Position numbers and translations under genes: made by a program
Notes under the pieces: generated by a model
Databases searched by the model: none
What the model was told of the DNA's origin: nothing
What the model saw: the letters and a program-made list of their open reading frames with translations, nothing else
Shown here: positions 1 through 10,060 of the stretch, in pieces
How the letters are laid out: each line of letters opens with the position of its first letter
How positions within the stretch are numbered: position 1 is the stretch's first letter
Assembly: GCA_949358305.1 (NCBI GenBank)
Contig: OX442314.1
Span: forward strand, 49,484,581 to 49,548,580
DNA: 64,000 nucleotides
Source of the DNA: Strigamia acuminata
Taxonomy: Eukaryota; Arthropoda; Chilopoda; Geophilomorpha; Linotaeniidae
Direction: 5' to 3'

Positions 1-531
1 AACTTTGCAATTGACATTTTTTGCGTAGCATTGTTGGTTTAAAAGTTACGAGTCACATGAATTTAACATGTTTCATTGAATTCGTCACATGTCATTTACT
101 TAAATTCATAATCAATTTTTTTTTGAATTAACATGATTGTGAAATAATTCACCTGGTAGGTGTTCGGCAGGACACCCTGTATAGTCAAATAATATTTTTT
201 TTTTACTTAACATTTATTTTTGGTCTAAAATTGGATTTTTTGGTGCAGAAAATTATATTTTTGTCTGTCGTACGTTAATCACCAATTTAACAAGAAAACA
301 TTGCAGCGTGTAAAGCGAACAAAAGCCAGAACTGTTTCGACCCATGCAAATTCTGTCGTCTCTATTATTCGCGTAGTCAGCATTATTGTACGTGATAACG
401 TTGAATGAATATTCTGTATCTGTATATAACTTCAACTTTTATGATCTTGTATATTTCAAATATCCTAATACATTACAGTTGTCATGGGGAAAGCCGAGAT
501 AAAAGCGGTTAAGGAAGAGGGAGGAACCCTA

Positions 532-623
532 AACTTGTACTCGGGTTCTTTCTCCAAATAGTCCTCGCACAAAATTCCACACGATTTCTCGCCTTTTACA
601 CCTTTTCATCAACGATTTTTTCA
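532..623 (-). pseudogene. Truncated copy of the 3' end of the 1349-2062 gene
   Basis: On the minus strand this stretch repeats, with substitutions, the segment at about 1388-1500 that encodes the C-terminal part of the charged protein at 1349-2062. The stretches matching plus-strand ctcgggttctttctccaaat and the following Cys/Lys-rich codons are nearly the same. No open frame, promoter or start is attached, so it is a dead fragment left by a local duplication. Confidence 0.55.
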
Positions 624-1348
624 AAAACAAATGAAGAAAACTATTAAACGCAATGAATGCCGATACATAAAGGTCATGCTTATACAGGGCGTATCAGAAT
701 TCATGTTACACAGAAATAGGGGGTATAGAGGGAAACCAGGAGATAACGTTTCCACCAATCAAAAATTCCAAAAAAAAATTTCACACTAAGTCACAGCCCC
801 CAAAACAATGGAAGATTTCAAATATCGCGCGTCATGAATATCGCCCAAGCAAACGAGACCAATCAGTTGTATTTTTTATTCCAGCACGTATTCGTCAAAT
901 TTATTAAATATTTTTATTCAGAGACCTGTGTACGAGATTAGGTTGAGCGGCTTCGAGAATAGAGCTTGCTCAGAATGGTCATTCCCGATTTATGTTACTT
1001 TTTGGTTGCTTTTTGTTGATCTTTGTTAAATTCTTATTGACTTTTAGTGAATAATTTGCAAATTTTAAGTGAATTTTGTCGATTTCAGTGTATTTGTACC
1101 GATTTTAGTCAATTCTGCCGATTAAAGAAAGGGAATAGGCATAAATAGGGATAAAATAGAAGAAGAATTTATTAAATTTTACACAAATAAATTTAAAATT
1201 AATTTGGGAAATAAAAATGCAGGAAAAATTCTAAAAGTCCTGAATGAGATGGACTACCCACTGAATTTTACAAAACCTTTGCCCGCAAAATTGCCCCCAC
1301 ACCAGTAAAATCTGAAATGCCGATTCAAGCTTAACATATGAAATTTAG

Positions 1349-2062
1349 TTACCGTAAGTAAAACCCGGATCGCAGCACCTGTTCCTTAATCGACTTATAC
1401 TCGGGTTCCTTCTCCAAATAGTACTCGCACGAAATTCCACACGATTTTTTCTCTTTTCTCGCTTTTTTCACCTTTTTCACCTTTTCAACGACGATTTTTT
1501 CCACTTTTTTATCAAATTTAGGCCTTTTCTCTCTTCCCAATTCCTCGTCGTCGCTCGATTCCATACATGGGAACTTCATTAGACCTTTCTGCATCTGCGC
1601 AGACGCAAGAATATCCAACTCGAGTTCATTCTCGCAAGAAATTGCAGACGATTCTTTCTCTTTTCTCGCCTTAATCGCCCTTTTCGGAACGATAGTTTCA
1701 ATTTTGTCATCTTCTTTCAGCCTTTTCTCTCTTTCTAATTCTTCGTCGTCGCTCGATCCAAACCAATCGAGCATGCACTGGTCTTTCTGTAGCTGCGCAG
1801 ACGCACGAACATCAACGAAAACGTTCTTATTCTCCAATTTCACGATCTTTTCCTTCGGTTGTGGGTTTCGTTTTCGTTTTCTTACCGTCGGAGCGAATTT
1901 GTCTCGGGGTCGTTTGACGTCTTCGACGAGCACTTTATCGTTGTCGAAGTCGACGATCAGTTGTACGCCTGTACCGTCATCGTTTTCATATTTATCGATT
2001 ATATCTCCAAATGTATCGCTAATTTGTCTAGAACAGTCGGAAGATTCAGATTCAGAATCCAT
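1349..2062 (-). CDS. Intronless highly charged protein with an internal duplication, 237 aa
   Basis: The ORF starts at a true ATG (2060-2062), about 90 bp downstream of a TATTTAAA box. I do not recognise the family. The protein has an acidic, Ser-rich N terminus (MDSESESSD) and a basic RKRKR stretch near residue 60. It then has two copies of a roughly 60-residue unit. Each unit contains ASAQ(L/M)QK, SSDDEEL(E/G)REKR, a Lys-rich linker with ARKEK, and an ISCE motif. There are no membrane segments. The alternating acidic and basic clusters suggest a nuclear or nucleic-acid-associated protein, but that is inference. The promoter resembles those of the genes at 3753-4262 and 47970-48554. The single-exon layout and the intact frame through a repeated region argue for a real gene. 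Confidence 0.6.
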   Translation of the reverse strand: MDSESESSDCSRQISDTFGDIIDKYENDDGTGVQLIVDFDNDKVLVEDVKRPRDKFAPTVRKRKRNPQPKEKIVKLENKNVFVDVRASAQLQKDQCMLDWFGSSDDEELEREKRLKEDDKIETIVPKRAIKARKEKESSAISCENELELDILASAQMQKGLMKFPCMESSDDEELGREKRPKFDKKVEKIVVEKVKKVKKARKEKKSCGISCEYYLEKEPEYKSIKEQVLRSGFYLR

Positions 2063-2152
2063 TTTTTACAAATAAATGTAAGTGAATTTTGTTTGCGACA
2101 CGAACTGCAGTGTTGAATCGTTGCAAGTGGTTTATTACAAATGAATCAAAGG

Positions 2153-2260
2153 TTTAAATACTACAAGGATTTTACACTGAGCCATGATTGGCCGACACAT
2201 AAAACGTCTAATCAACGTCGTATCGTCAATACGACGTTGTGGACAAGCGCCATCTGGCGA
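2153..2260 (-). promoter_or_regulatory. TATA/CCAAT promoter of the 1349-2062 gene
   Basis: Read on the minus strand, TATTTAAA lies at 2153-2160 and CCAAT at 2187-2191 (seen as ATTGG on the plus strand). A perfect 11-bp inverted repeat with a 5-nt loop lies at 2213-2239 (arms CAACGTCGTAT and ATACGACGTTG). A GCGCCATCTGGCGA word lies at 2247-2260. The order TATA, CCAAT, ACGTC words, then the CTGG word recurs at other small genes in the window. Confidence 0.6.
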
Positions 2261-2383
2261 TGTATTTGCGAACGTAACACATATTCTCCAACAAATTTCG
2301 ATAGATTTTGATGGCTTTTGATGGATTTTGTTGAATTTGTCAGTGAATTGTGAATTTTTATTAATTAAAATTGTAAATTGCAG

Positions 2384-2851
2384 GGTTTAGGAATGGTAAC
2401 AACTATTACATTACCTGTACACAATCGGTCATTGGATGGTGTTGGTGTAAGTATAGACGAGGTAAATGTACGAGTAGGAGTCGGCTTTATCTTTTCTGTT
2501 GGGGAAAAATTGTTCGTAATCATTTTATTAAGTGAATTAAGATGGACGATTTATTTGTTAATGTTTTCGACTTAGATAACGAAGATAAGGTTCTACATTT
2601 ACTTTGGGACATTCAAAAGACTAAATCTCTTCCACACACTTGGAGCACGTTGCTCGACTAGTGAGTGACATTTATTTGCTAATTTAATCGATTTATTTAA
2701 TTAAAATTTTTTGTTTTTGTTTTGTTTAGTTATCCTACATTTTCTGATTACCTACGTTAAAACCATTTCGGTGCGTTACGATGCAGCACCAATATTATTT
2801 TGGTGAAAATACTTCATTCACAGAAGAATTTAGTTGCGCTGGTTGCTACAG
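2384..2851 (+). pseudogene. Duplicated exon block (copy 1), disrupted
   Basis: A stretch with an acceptor-like ttgcag at 2378-2383 is followed by an open segment. Next comes a 39-codon exon starting at ATG 2542 and ending at 2660 before GTGAGT, then a TTTAG acceptor and another exon-like segment (2730-2851) followed by GTAATA. The 2384-2740 part recurs inverted at about 37500-37820, with exon boundaries in the same places and the 119-nt exon conserved. Compared with that copy, this one has an insertion near 2495-2545 and 4 extra bases near 2751, and the donor codon reads TAG. The family is unknown. Being present twice, it could come from a mobile element. Confidence 0.4.
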
Positions 2852-2905
2852 GTAATAAAATTAAATTCAAAAAAATATTTAATTAATTAACTATTTATAT
2901 TTCAG

Positions 2906-3359
2906 AAAAATAAGTGCAACGAGAATGCAAGGAACAAATCTCCTTTTTGTAGCCATTAAAGAACCGTGCTCGGAGAACATGGCGACGGTTTCGTTTGTAC
3001 CAGCATTTTGCCTCCAAACCAAAATCCCGAAAGGGGTATTGTTCACAGTTGTTTTGAATTAATTTGACTTGTTTTGAATTATTTTTAATTAATTTGACTT
3101 GTTTTGAATTATTTTGAACTAATTTGACTTGTTTTGAATTATTTTTGACTTGTTTTGAATTATTTTTGATTGTTTTGAAATATATTTTAAATATTTTTTT
3201 TTTGATTTTGTTGAAATAAATATATTCTAATTTATATAGGTTTTGCCAAATTGGTTTTCTAAAGACAGAGTTCATAGCTTCAGTGTAGCAGAATTCGCAG
3301 ACATATCACGTAACCTTATTTCAAAAAATTTAAATTTTAAAGATATTATTTATTGCTAA
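2906..3359 (+). CDS. Possible last two exons of a plus-strand gene
   Basis: After a tttcag acceptor, an open segment runs 2906-3035 and ends at GGG|GTATTG. A tatatag acceptor precedes 3240, and the second open segment runs to a TAA at 3357-3359. The two join in phase. The second segment reads VLPNWFSKDRVHSF and continues in frame. The exon just upstream (2730-2851) also joins in phase at its 3' end, although its 5' part is broken. I do not recognise the protein. The phase match at two junctions is the main support. Confidence 0.35.
3053..3181 (+). repeat. Short AT-rich tandem repeat
   Basis: Four to five imperfect copies of a unit built on gttttgaattatttttgact and ttttgaattaatttgactt lie inside the putative intron between 3036 and 3239. 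There is no coding potential. Confidence 0.7.
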
Positions 3360-3534
3360 AATAAAAATAAACAATTAAATATTGTATCAACGAAATTAGA
3401 ATTTGCAAAATATAAACATGATATTTTCGTATTCTTTGGTGATTAATAGAGACCGGATAAATGCATAAATGCATGCAATATATTTTTATTCAATATATTA
3501 ATATATTAATCACTGATTAACCTAACAAAAGATA

Positions 3535-3660
3535 AAAATAGCGATTGAGCACGAAAATTTAAATATATAAAAATAAAGAAAAAGAAAGAAATAAAACTAC
3601 CATATTTAGTATAGAATACATGTAAGAATGCAGTCTTACAGTAGCAGTCAACGGAAACTG
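3535..3660 (+). repeat. 3'-flank repeat shared with the 41-50 kb palindrome
   Basis: The segment containing atagcgattgagcac and the following A-rich stretch matches 44615-44680 and, inverted, 47037-47105. The next segment (tacatgtaagaatgcagtct, then acagtagcagtcaacggaaa) matches, inverted, 46870-46910. So the DNA downstream of the 3753-4262 gene is related to DNA that flanks the cenH3 genes. This supports a common origin of these gene cassettes. Confidence 0.6.
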
Positions 3661-3752
3661 TTAAATCCGGTGCCGCTGTGTTTGTTCCGACTGCGTGGTT
3701 AGGTTTTTTTAAATTATTTTGAATGTACTTGAATTTTAACAAAATTTATATT

Positions 3753-4262
3753 TTATCTCAACTGTATGATACTTTTGCCACTCGCTCGAATGGTCTCTAC
3801 GTGTTTTGGCAATGGGTGAGTGGCTACACCTTCCTTGACCATTTCTCTGAATCCTTCTAAAACCGATGGACCTTCAAAAGTAACTTTGCAATGGAATGGC
3901 TCACTTTGAGTGGTGAAATTAAAAGGTTTTTGGATGTCGAATTGAACTTTCTGCAAACGGGGTTGTTGAAACGCTCCAAATGTATCATTTATATATTCAT
4001 GCACATCAATATCACTTTTATTCTTTTTCTTATTTCTTTTTGCGTGTTTAAATTCCGTTACCAAACTCAAACTCTGCAGAAGATTTCTATGCAGAGATTT
4101 ATTCATTTTATAGCCATAATTGTTTCTCTCGCTGTGCAGTCTCATTAATGACCGTACACAGAGCCCAGTCAGCTGCATTTCTTTGTAGTTTTGATAATTC
4201 AAAGCACTTGTAACCGCCTTTAAAATAAATTTTTTTTCAAGATTGTTTGAAAATCTCGCCAC
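3753..4262 (-). CDS. Unrecognised basic protein ORF, no clear ATG at its 5' end
   Basis: The frame is open for 169 codons, but its upstream edge is GTG (4260-4262) and no ATG lies upstream in frame. The first in-frame ATG is at 4176-4178. A separate short frame starting at ATG about 4289 overlaps the region, so a frameshift or an unrecognised splice is possible. The protein has a basic KRNKKKNK stretch in the middle and no membrane segment. I do not recognise the family. The 5' flank carries a TATTTAAA box and a CCAAT box, and the 3' flank is shared with the palindrome. It may therefore be a decayed or divergent member of the same promoter family. Confidence 0.4.
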   Translation of the reverse strand: MARFSNNLEKKFILKAVTSALNYQNYKEMQLTGLCVRSLMRLHSERNNYGYKMNKSLHRNLLQSLSLVTEFKHAKRNKKKNKSDIDVHEYINDTFGAFQQPRLQKVQFDIQKPFNFTTQSEPFHCKVTFEGPSVLEGFREMVKEGVATHPLPKHVETIRASGKSIIQLR

Positions 4263-4365
4263 AATAAAATTAGTATGAAGATTATGCGCGGCATGATAAT
4301 TCGTCTAACCTTCGTAAAACGTGTTGTTCCAGCAAAATCAAAGTGATCTTTATTTCAATTCAACT

Positions 4366-4472
4366 GGTTTAAATACAACAATGGTCAGTTCTCATTGGCT
4401 GACCACAACAAAACGTTCGTCGGACGTATTGCAATCCGCGCGTTACGTCCACGCGCCTTCTGGGGACGTAAC
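4366..4472 (-). promoter_or_regulatory. TATA/CCAAT promoter upstream of 3753-4262
   Basis: On the minus strand, TATTTAAA is at 4368-4375 and CCAAT at 4394-4398 (ATTGG on the plus strand). Further upstream are TTACGTCC and a GCGCCTTCTGGGGACG word (4453-4468). The stretch from TGGTCAG through the ACGT words aligns well with 48690-48775, the upstream region of the right-arm cenH3 gene. Confidence 0.6.
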
Positions 4473-4599
4473 ACGAGTGCCTCGAACCCGAAAAACTCCA
4501 CAAAATCATTTCTCCTTTCTAGTTTTACAAAACCAGGAAGAGGTAAACAATCGGAAAAAAGAAATTACGCCTGTGTTTGAGAAACACAGCACTGATTTT

Positions 4600-4737
4600 T
4601 AATGAATTTAAATCAGTTTTTACGAATTTTTAACGAATTTAAGTCGGTTTCCAACGAATTTAAGTCGATTTTTAACGAATTTATGTCGATTTTTACCGAA
4701 CTTAAGTCGATTTTAACAAATTTAAGTCGATTTTTAT
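4600..4737 (+). repeat. About 21-bp AT-rich tandem repeat
   Basis: Six imperfect copies of a unit like tttttaacgaatttaagtcga are seen, with no coding content. Confidence 0.75.
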
Positions 4738-5160
4738 GCTCTCAAATGTAGGAAATAGACATTTTAGGCAGAAAAATGCTCATTTTATGCACTAAATCGT
4801 AGAAAATAAACATTTTAGGCAATAAAAATGGCCATTTTAGGAAAAAATGACCCCTAACCCCGTTAACTGAAGTCGACATTGACTATCAGATGTCCCAGAC
4901 AGGTGTCTGGTCGATATTTAACTGTTCAAATGGTATTGCCGTGCAAAACTTGCAGTAATTGCACATTTTGTGTCTGGCTTCAAACATGCACTGCGTTTTT
5001 TTTAACACAACCATCTGTGCGATGGCTGAAAAGGGTTCATTTTGTTGTCAGCATTTATGTAATTCTTCTACTGTTTCACTGCAGAAATAAATAATTTTAT
5101 TTTTTCATTCGCAAACAACGTGTAGCTTAATTTTCTTTTTATAAACGACTAGCTTGTTTG

Positions 5161-5315
5161 CAGTGCTGGACTGGCCCGGCGGGCTACCGGGAGTTTCCCG
5201 GTGGCCCGTGGCCGCTGTGGTCTGTCGCGGCCTGCTGTGGCCTGTCCCGACTTCATAAAATGTGGCCCGGACACCCAGATTTCCCGGCCATAAATTTGTT
5301 CCCAGTCCAGCCCTG
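5161..5315 (+). mobile_element. hAT-type MITE, 155 bp, with perfect 8-bp target duplication
   Basis: Terminal inverted repeats CAGTGCTGGACTGG and CAGGGCTGGACTGG (right end read on the minus strand) bound a GC-rich hairpin. An exact 8-bp duplication CTTGTTTG flanks it at 5153-5160 and 5316-5323. The 8-bp duplication and CAG start are typical of the hAT superfamily. There is no transposase, so it is non-autonomous. Confidence 0.85.
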
Positions 5316-5708
5316 CTTGTTTGTATTGATGAAGATGGAGAAAATTCAAGTATGAATTCGTATTTGCTGCGAGATTTCATTAGAGATTTGTTCTGTCCAG
5401 AATAGATCCCTGTTTTTCGACTGGAAACCCCGTAGCCACAACTATTTTGACTCGAGACACGAAAACGTTCGCTCGTTGAAGTAACGACGCGAAGGCGATA
5501 ATTTAACCCGAATTGTACTTCAAATGCGGTTCTTTCTCACAGCATTTAACCTAAATTTTACAATTTTTGACATTTTTATAGAAATTCATATACAATTTTT
5601 TGTTTTTTAGGCTCTGTTTGATATCTGCGTGTTCGAATTTTCTTCCCATGTGACGATGCCGGGTGAACTTCGAATTGTTCGTATTGAATCGTAGTGAAAT
5701 AGAATTAG

Positions 5709-5842
5709 AAGTATTTTTTGTAAATGATTGCTTTGTTTGTGGGGGTGTAAAATCCAACTCTCTACCTCCACGTGGTCACCCCTGGATAAACTGATGATTT
5801 GAAATCTGTCAGTGGAACCAGAAGAGAGCTCTGGTCATATAT
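5709..5842 (+). repeat. Dispersed repeat, copy 1
   Basis: About 130 bp, including tctacctccacgtggtcacc and gaaccagaagagagctctgg, recurs almost unchanged at 31480-31612 in the same orientation. No terminal repeats or A/B boxes were clear, so the class is unknown. Confidence 0.7.
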
Positions 5843-6978
5843 TTCCTTTGCTTTTCAAATTTCTTGAATTTGATATTTTTGTATTGTCGATGGTCATGAC
5901 GGAGTTTTCATCTCAGCTCGTTTTTTTACGAATCTTTTTTAATTTCTTGCCATCCAATCTTCTGTTTTCCGAATTCCAATCGGTATGTCATCGAGTTGTC
6001 ATCAGGCAATGATTTATGATCTTTGGTCTTCAATTTTTCCATATTTTTCCGTTTTCGTGTTCGGTGGATATAAGCCTACATTTTCACTTGGCTTTGATTT
6101 TGATTCAGTTGTGCGAGTAGATTGAAGATTTTAAAATTGAAACTATGGATGATTTTACTTATTTTACCGCACCTTTGACAATTTCGGTGTTTCATTGAGT
6201 TTCATTTGGAAATTTCATTCGATTCGGGCACATTTCAGTCGTTTATTTCCAATTTTTCTGTTCTTTTGATGCCTAGTTTTTCTCTACTTTTGCTGAATAA
6301 TTATTATTACGCAGCAACTTAATGGCCGTTGATCAAAGCGTGTTATTTCTTTTCTTGCAAAACAGCGGTTGAATTGTGACAACACGTAGGCACTAAATTT
6401 GTAGATAATTTTGGTCTTGTAAGCCTGCATTGCGATGAATGTAGCCTTTGCCAATTGACATTCTGCATTCATTTGTGAATGTTTTAGTGCAGACATATGG
6501 TAAAAGGCACATGTGCCTGAGCAAGTGATAGAATTGATTCATTTTAACTCGTCGTCGTTGACTTTTAGGTTTTGTCATCTTATTATTAGTTTATAACTTA
6601 TCTTAACTGTGGTTAGACCCGAACCGCTAATTTTTCATTGGTAAACAGTTGTACAGTCGTGGACAAAAATAACTTCCCTTCAGTTTAGCTGTTTTAAGTT
6701 TATCTAGCAGGTGGCAAAAAATCAATTGAGATTCAATGACACCAATTTTGACACGGTCTCTCGTCTTGCTCTAACAACAGTATTAAAAGATAGACCGGGC
6801 AAATAATGATAGATAGGGAGAGCGTCAGAGCGTCGAAGAATATTTTCAATATTTTCTTCTACGCTAGTGCAAACCGCGTCTTCAAGTCAGGAATGCAGAA
6901 ATAAATGAACAATTGAGACAACATATAGTCTCAAAAATTTCCAATGTTCAGCAGTCCTTGGCTAAAAATGTTAGCGAA
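5843..6978. other. No gene seen; possible mariner-type terminus near 6651
   Basis: The DNA is AT-rich with no supported ORF. At 6651 the sequence tacagtcgtggacaaaaata resembles a Tc1/mariner terminal repeat, but I found no matching inverted end nearby. A degenerate copy of the gcattcN(n)gaatgt words also seen at 33400-33480 lies near 6425-6480. Confidence 0.35.
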
Positions 6979-7291
6979 TTATGACCGACTAACAGGCTTC
7001 TTCTTCAACATTGCAAATACAAAATAAGGTGCAATGAACAAAATGGCGGTTGTATAGACAATCATGAGATATTTAAATGAGTCTTTGTCTGCTGCCACAA
7101 CTTCTGTCACTTCTATATCTTTTACTACCACTTTGGGTACGGGTCGAAACTGCAGTTTCAAGTTCACTTTGAATTTAGTGTTATTGCAAAGACCGACTTC
7201 CTCCCTAAAAACATCTGGATTTGGGGCACAGTCAAATTTGCTCCAAAGTTTGTGATATATCCAGTCTAAATAAGTGGGGTCCTCGTTGGGC
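6979..7291 (-). CDS. Terminal exon of a single-pass membrane protein
   Basis: On the minus strand the frame is open from about 7313 to the stop at 6979. A likely acceptor (ttataag) lies at about 7292. The encoded tail has two Cys residues (FDCAPNPD and GLCNNTK), then a hydrophobic segment of about 20 residues (LMIVYTTAILFIAPYFVFAM), and a short basic cytoplasmic end, KKKPVSRS. This is the layout of a type I membrane protein or tail-anchored subunit. The GTG codon at 7165-7167 is not a start, because the frame continues upstream. The upstream exons were not identified and I do not recognise the family. Confidence 0.45.
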
Positions 7292-7441
7292 TTATAAGAT
7301 AAAAAAGTTGGGGTAAATTATGCATCTTATGGTCGTGTTCCGACCGGATTTGTCCTTTGTGGTTTGTCGTTTTGTTTGCTTTTAAAAATTATTTTTCTTT
7401 TCTTTTTAATTTTAAATTTTAAATAATTAATAAATAAATAT

Positions 7442-7533
7442 AAAACTGGTTTAAACTGCAATTTTCTGTGCAAAAACAGGTTTAAACTGCAATTTTCTGT
7501 GCAAAAACTGGTTTAAAGTGCAATTTCATGCGC
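7442..7533 (+). repeat. 31-bp tandem repeat, three copies
   Basis: Three consecutive copies of a unit containing ctggtttaaactgcaatttt lie between two weak exons. They are nearly identical, so this is a recent expansion. Confidence 0.8.
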
Positions 7534-7667
7534 AAAGAGTTAATTTTTTGAATCGTTCTCTCGTCGACCATGTCACGTCGGGGGTCCGTCCTTCTTCAAT
7601 GCTTTCTACATAAAAATATTTTCTTTTTGTAATGAAATTTATTTTTGAACCGTGCGTGACATGTTAC

Positions 7668-7933
7668 CAATAATTCGTCCAGTCCTGCATACAGTTTTCT
7701 TTTGAATTCTGGTACTTTATCGTCGTGTGTCTTGTGGTAACTGTAGAAGCGATCCATTACTCTATTTCGTCAATCCTGGACGATTCCATTTAGCGTTGTA
7801 GACTGAATGGCATTTTCTTCTGCCAGAGTTGTCGTGTGTATTTCATCTTCTTCTTCTAACTCTATTTTTAGTTGTGACAGTTGTTTGTTGATATAATCTT
7901 GTAGATGTTGGTCTTCAATATTAACAATTTCAC
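7668..7933 (-). pseudogene. Possible internal exon carrying an in-frame TGA
   Basis: On the minus strand, tttttacag precedes 7933 and GTAACA follows 7668, so both splice signals are present. One frame reads acidic sequence (KIELEEEDEIHTTTLAEE) and then, after a single TGA at 7770-7772, continues as MDRFYSYHKTHDDKV for about 35 codons. The open frame on both sides suggests one exon with a nonsense change. The family is unknown. The next exon upstream may be 8027-8293. Confidence 0.35.
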
Positions 7934-8026
7934 CTGTAAAAATATAAAGTATGTATTAATGTATTGTATACATCAACAAGCATCTGATGAAACCAATCCA
8001 AACAATCAATGAGTAGTTTTTGGCTT

Positions 8027-8293
8027 TCAAATTCGATTGCATGACCGTATTTTGACCACATGTTTCTTATTGAGATACAGTTTTAAACATATAATCCGGA
8101 ATGTAGCATTGGATGGCCTTTTTGCGAGTTCAGCTTTCCTTAATAGCTCCAAATCTTGAGGATCCGTCATCTCGATGCATTCTATATTGTGATTAGGTGA
8201 TGACGGTTTGGCAGATTTAAAATAATCCTCTATTTTATTCGGCAGCTTATACGAAGAGATGTTTTTGAGAATTATCCGGCTACACCTTTTCTT
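8027..8293 (-). pseudogene. Exon remnant cut at its 5' side by a solo LTR
   Basis: The frame is open on the minus strand and ends at 8027. Its upstream codons past 8293 belong to the inserted LTR, not to the gene. The text includes SYKLPNKIEDYFKSAKPSSP and LELLRKAELAKRPSN, which I do not recognise. The host sequence resumes at 10061 with the same 4-bp site. Whether 8027-8293 and 7668-7933 belong to one gene is inference from order and strand. Confidence 0.35.
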
Positions 8294-10060
8294 TGTGACG
8301 GTGACGACCACAACTCCCATTTAACAATGGTACCGGGAAGAGATCGCAATAAATAAACAGTGAATACAATATGAGATAAATACAAGACAACAGAACTGTC
8401 AATACACTACAGTTTATTGTTGGCAAACAATATGAATGAGTTAAATTTTACATGGGACTAATGCCGACATTTGGCAAGTTAAATCAGCTATTAAACTATA
8501 CAAAGAATTGGCCAACTGGCCCTAGAATAATATCAATACGGGTCTGGAAAACGGGAGCGGTTTCCCCATCGCTCGACCTGTTATAGATGTCATCTAAGCC
8601 GGATGGCTATTTCCCTGGAGTCCGATACGGCTTCGCTGGTTCCTTGGTTCGCTTGTGTAAATTATCGCACGTCGATAAATCGAATGATCTGAGCCATGCG
8701 GTTGACTTTGTCTGCACCGCCACAACTGAGGTTGGATATTGGTGTAAGTAAATGTGTTCATTTACTTATCAATATTCCGAGTATGAATTATATTTAATTC
8801 ATAAGTGTTGTGAGTTTTCTACTGGATATTTCGTCGATAAGTTGTCGTCAACTTATTGGTCACATTGAGTTTCAATGTATTCGTGTTTTTAAGTCTTCTG
8901 ACTTGATTAGTTAACTTGTTGCCAAGTTAATATTGTTCTGTCGTAAATGTAAAGGATAAATGTTAGACTTCCCTTCGCAACACACAATTGCCGTCGATAG
9001 AAAACGCCTTGCCATGCAGAACGGTATCAAGCGTTCCCTGCGCCGCAACACGGTCGTTCGTCTAGCGATTGACGGTATCACGTACACAGGAGTCGATAGC
9101 TCGCGGCTCCGCACAGCAGTTTAGTCCTTCGCGGTACTAATAACAAAACGACTGCTTTGGCACCGAATACCATGAGAATCAGCTTGCCAAACACTTGGTG
9201 CTACTCGTGGTTACTGTGAAACAGACTGCTTTGGCACCATCAGGTGAAGGAACCAACTCTCAACAGTCCCGGTGCTTACTTGCGGTTACGAGATGCGTTC
9301 ATACCGAAAATGACCACTCAGTCCTGCCCGGAGGATACTGATTTGCACAGAAGGCAGGTTCTCCTCGGCGAGACCGTAAATTGAAACATGTATGCAACAT
9401 AACAATCCAATACGTCGGCTTCAATTGCCGGTGGTTGCATGATTCGGTAGAATCATGCCGCGGTTCTTTGTGAATAAATCAGCAAAGAACCAAAAGGTTT
9501 TTCATGGACAACGAATCATATTTCATAAGTAACAATACCAATCAGAAATAATCAAACAGAGCCGCGGAATGGCCGGTTGTTTGGGTTTATATAACCTGGC
9601 TGGATTAAGGATTTAATCCAATCAACCAATCGGAACATGAGTTCCACGAATCCCTCCAATCCCGTATCACCGGAAGTGGATACGGAGGAGCAGTATGCTA
9701 ATTCACACCACAACCGGAACTGGATACCCAGGACCGGAAATGGATCCACCAATCACATTGATCGGTTGATCGATGGATTACCAAATCTCCATTTCTGCTG
9801 AACTAGAGATTCCAATCACTTTTAATGTGAACAATAATCATTAATATATATTTATATTAATCTTAATAAAGTGTTGTTTTATACAAATAAATATATTCTT
9901 ATATTTATTTACTAGCTTCTCAACTCGCATTTCGAATTTACCGCCGAAATGTAATCGCGCCATCTAGTGGCGACTTGGAGCATTGACAAATGCGGGTTTT
10001 GCCGAAAACTTACTAAAATTCAGCCGTGTTATTAATAAATAGCACTTATAAACCGTCATA
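8294..10060 (-). mobile_element. Solo LTR, 1767 bp, with TCTT target duplication
   Basis: The element begins TGTGACGG and ends CCGTCATA (one change from CCGTCACA). It is flanked by TCTT at 8290-8293 and 10061-10064. It is a close relative of the LTR at 52001-53902. In that copy the polypurine tract shows that the coding strand is the minus strand, so I use the same orientation here. No internal region remains, as expected after LTR-LTR recombination. The 4-bp duplication fits a Ty3/Gypsy-type integrase. Confidence 0.85.
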
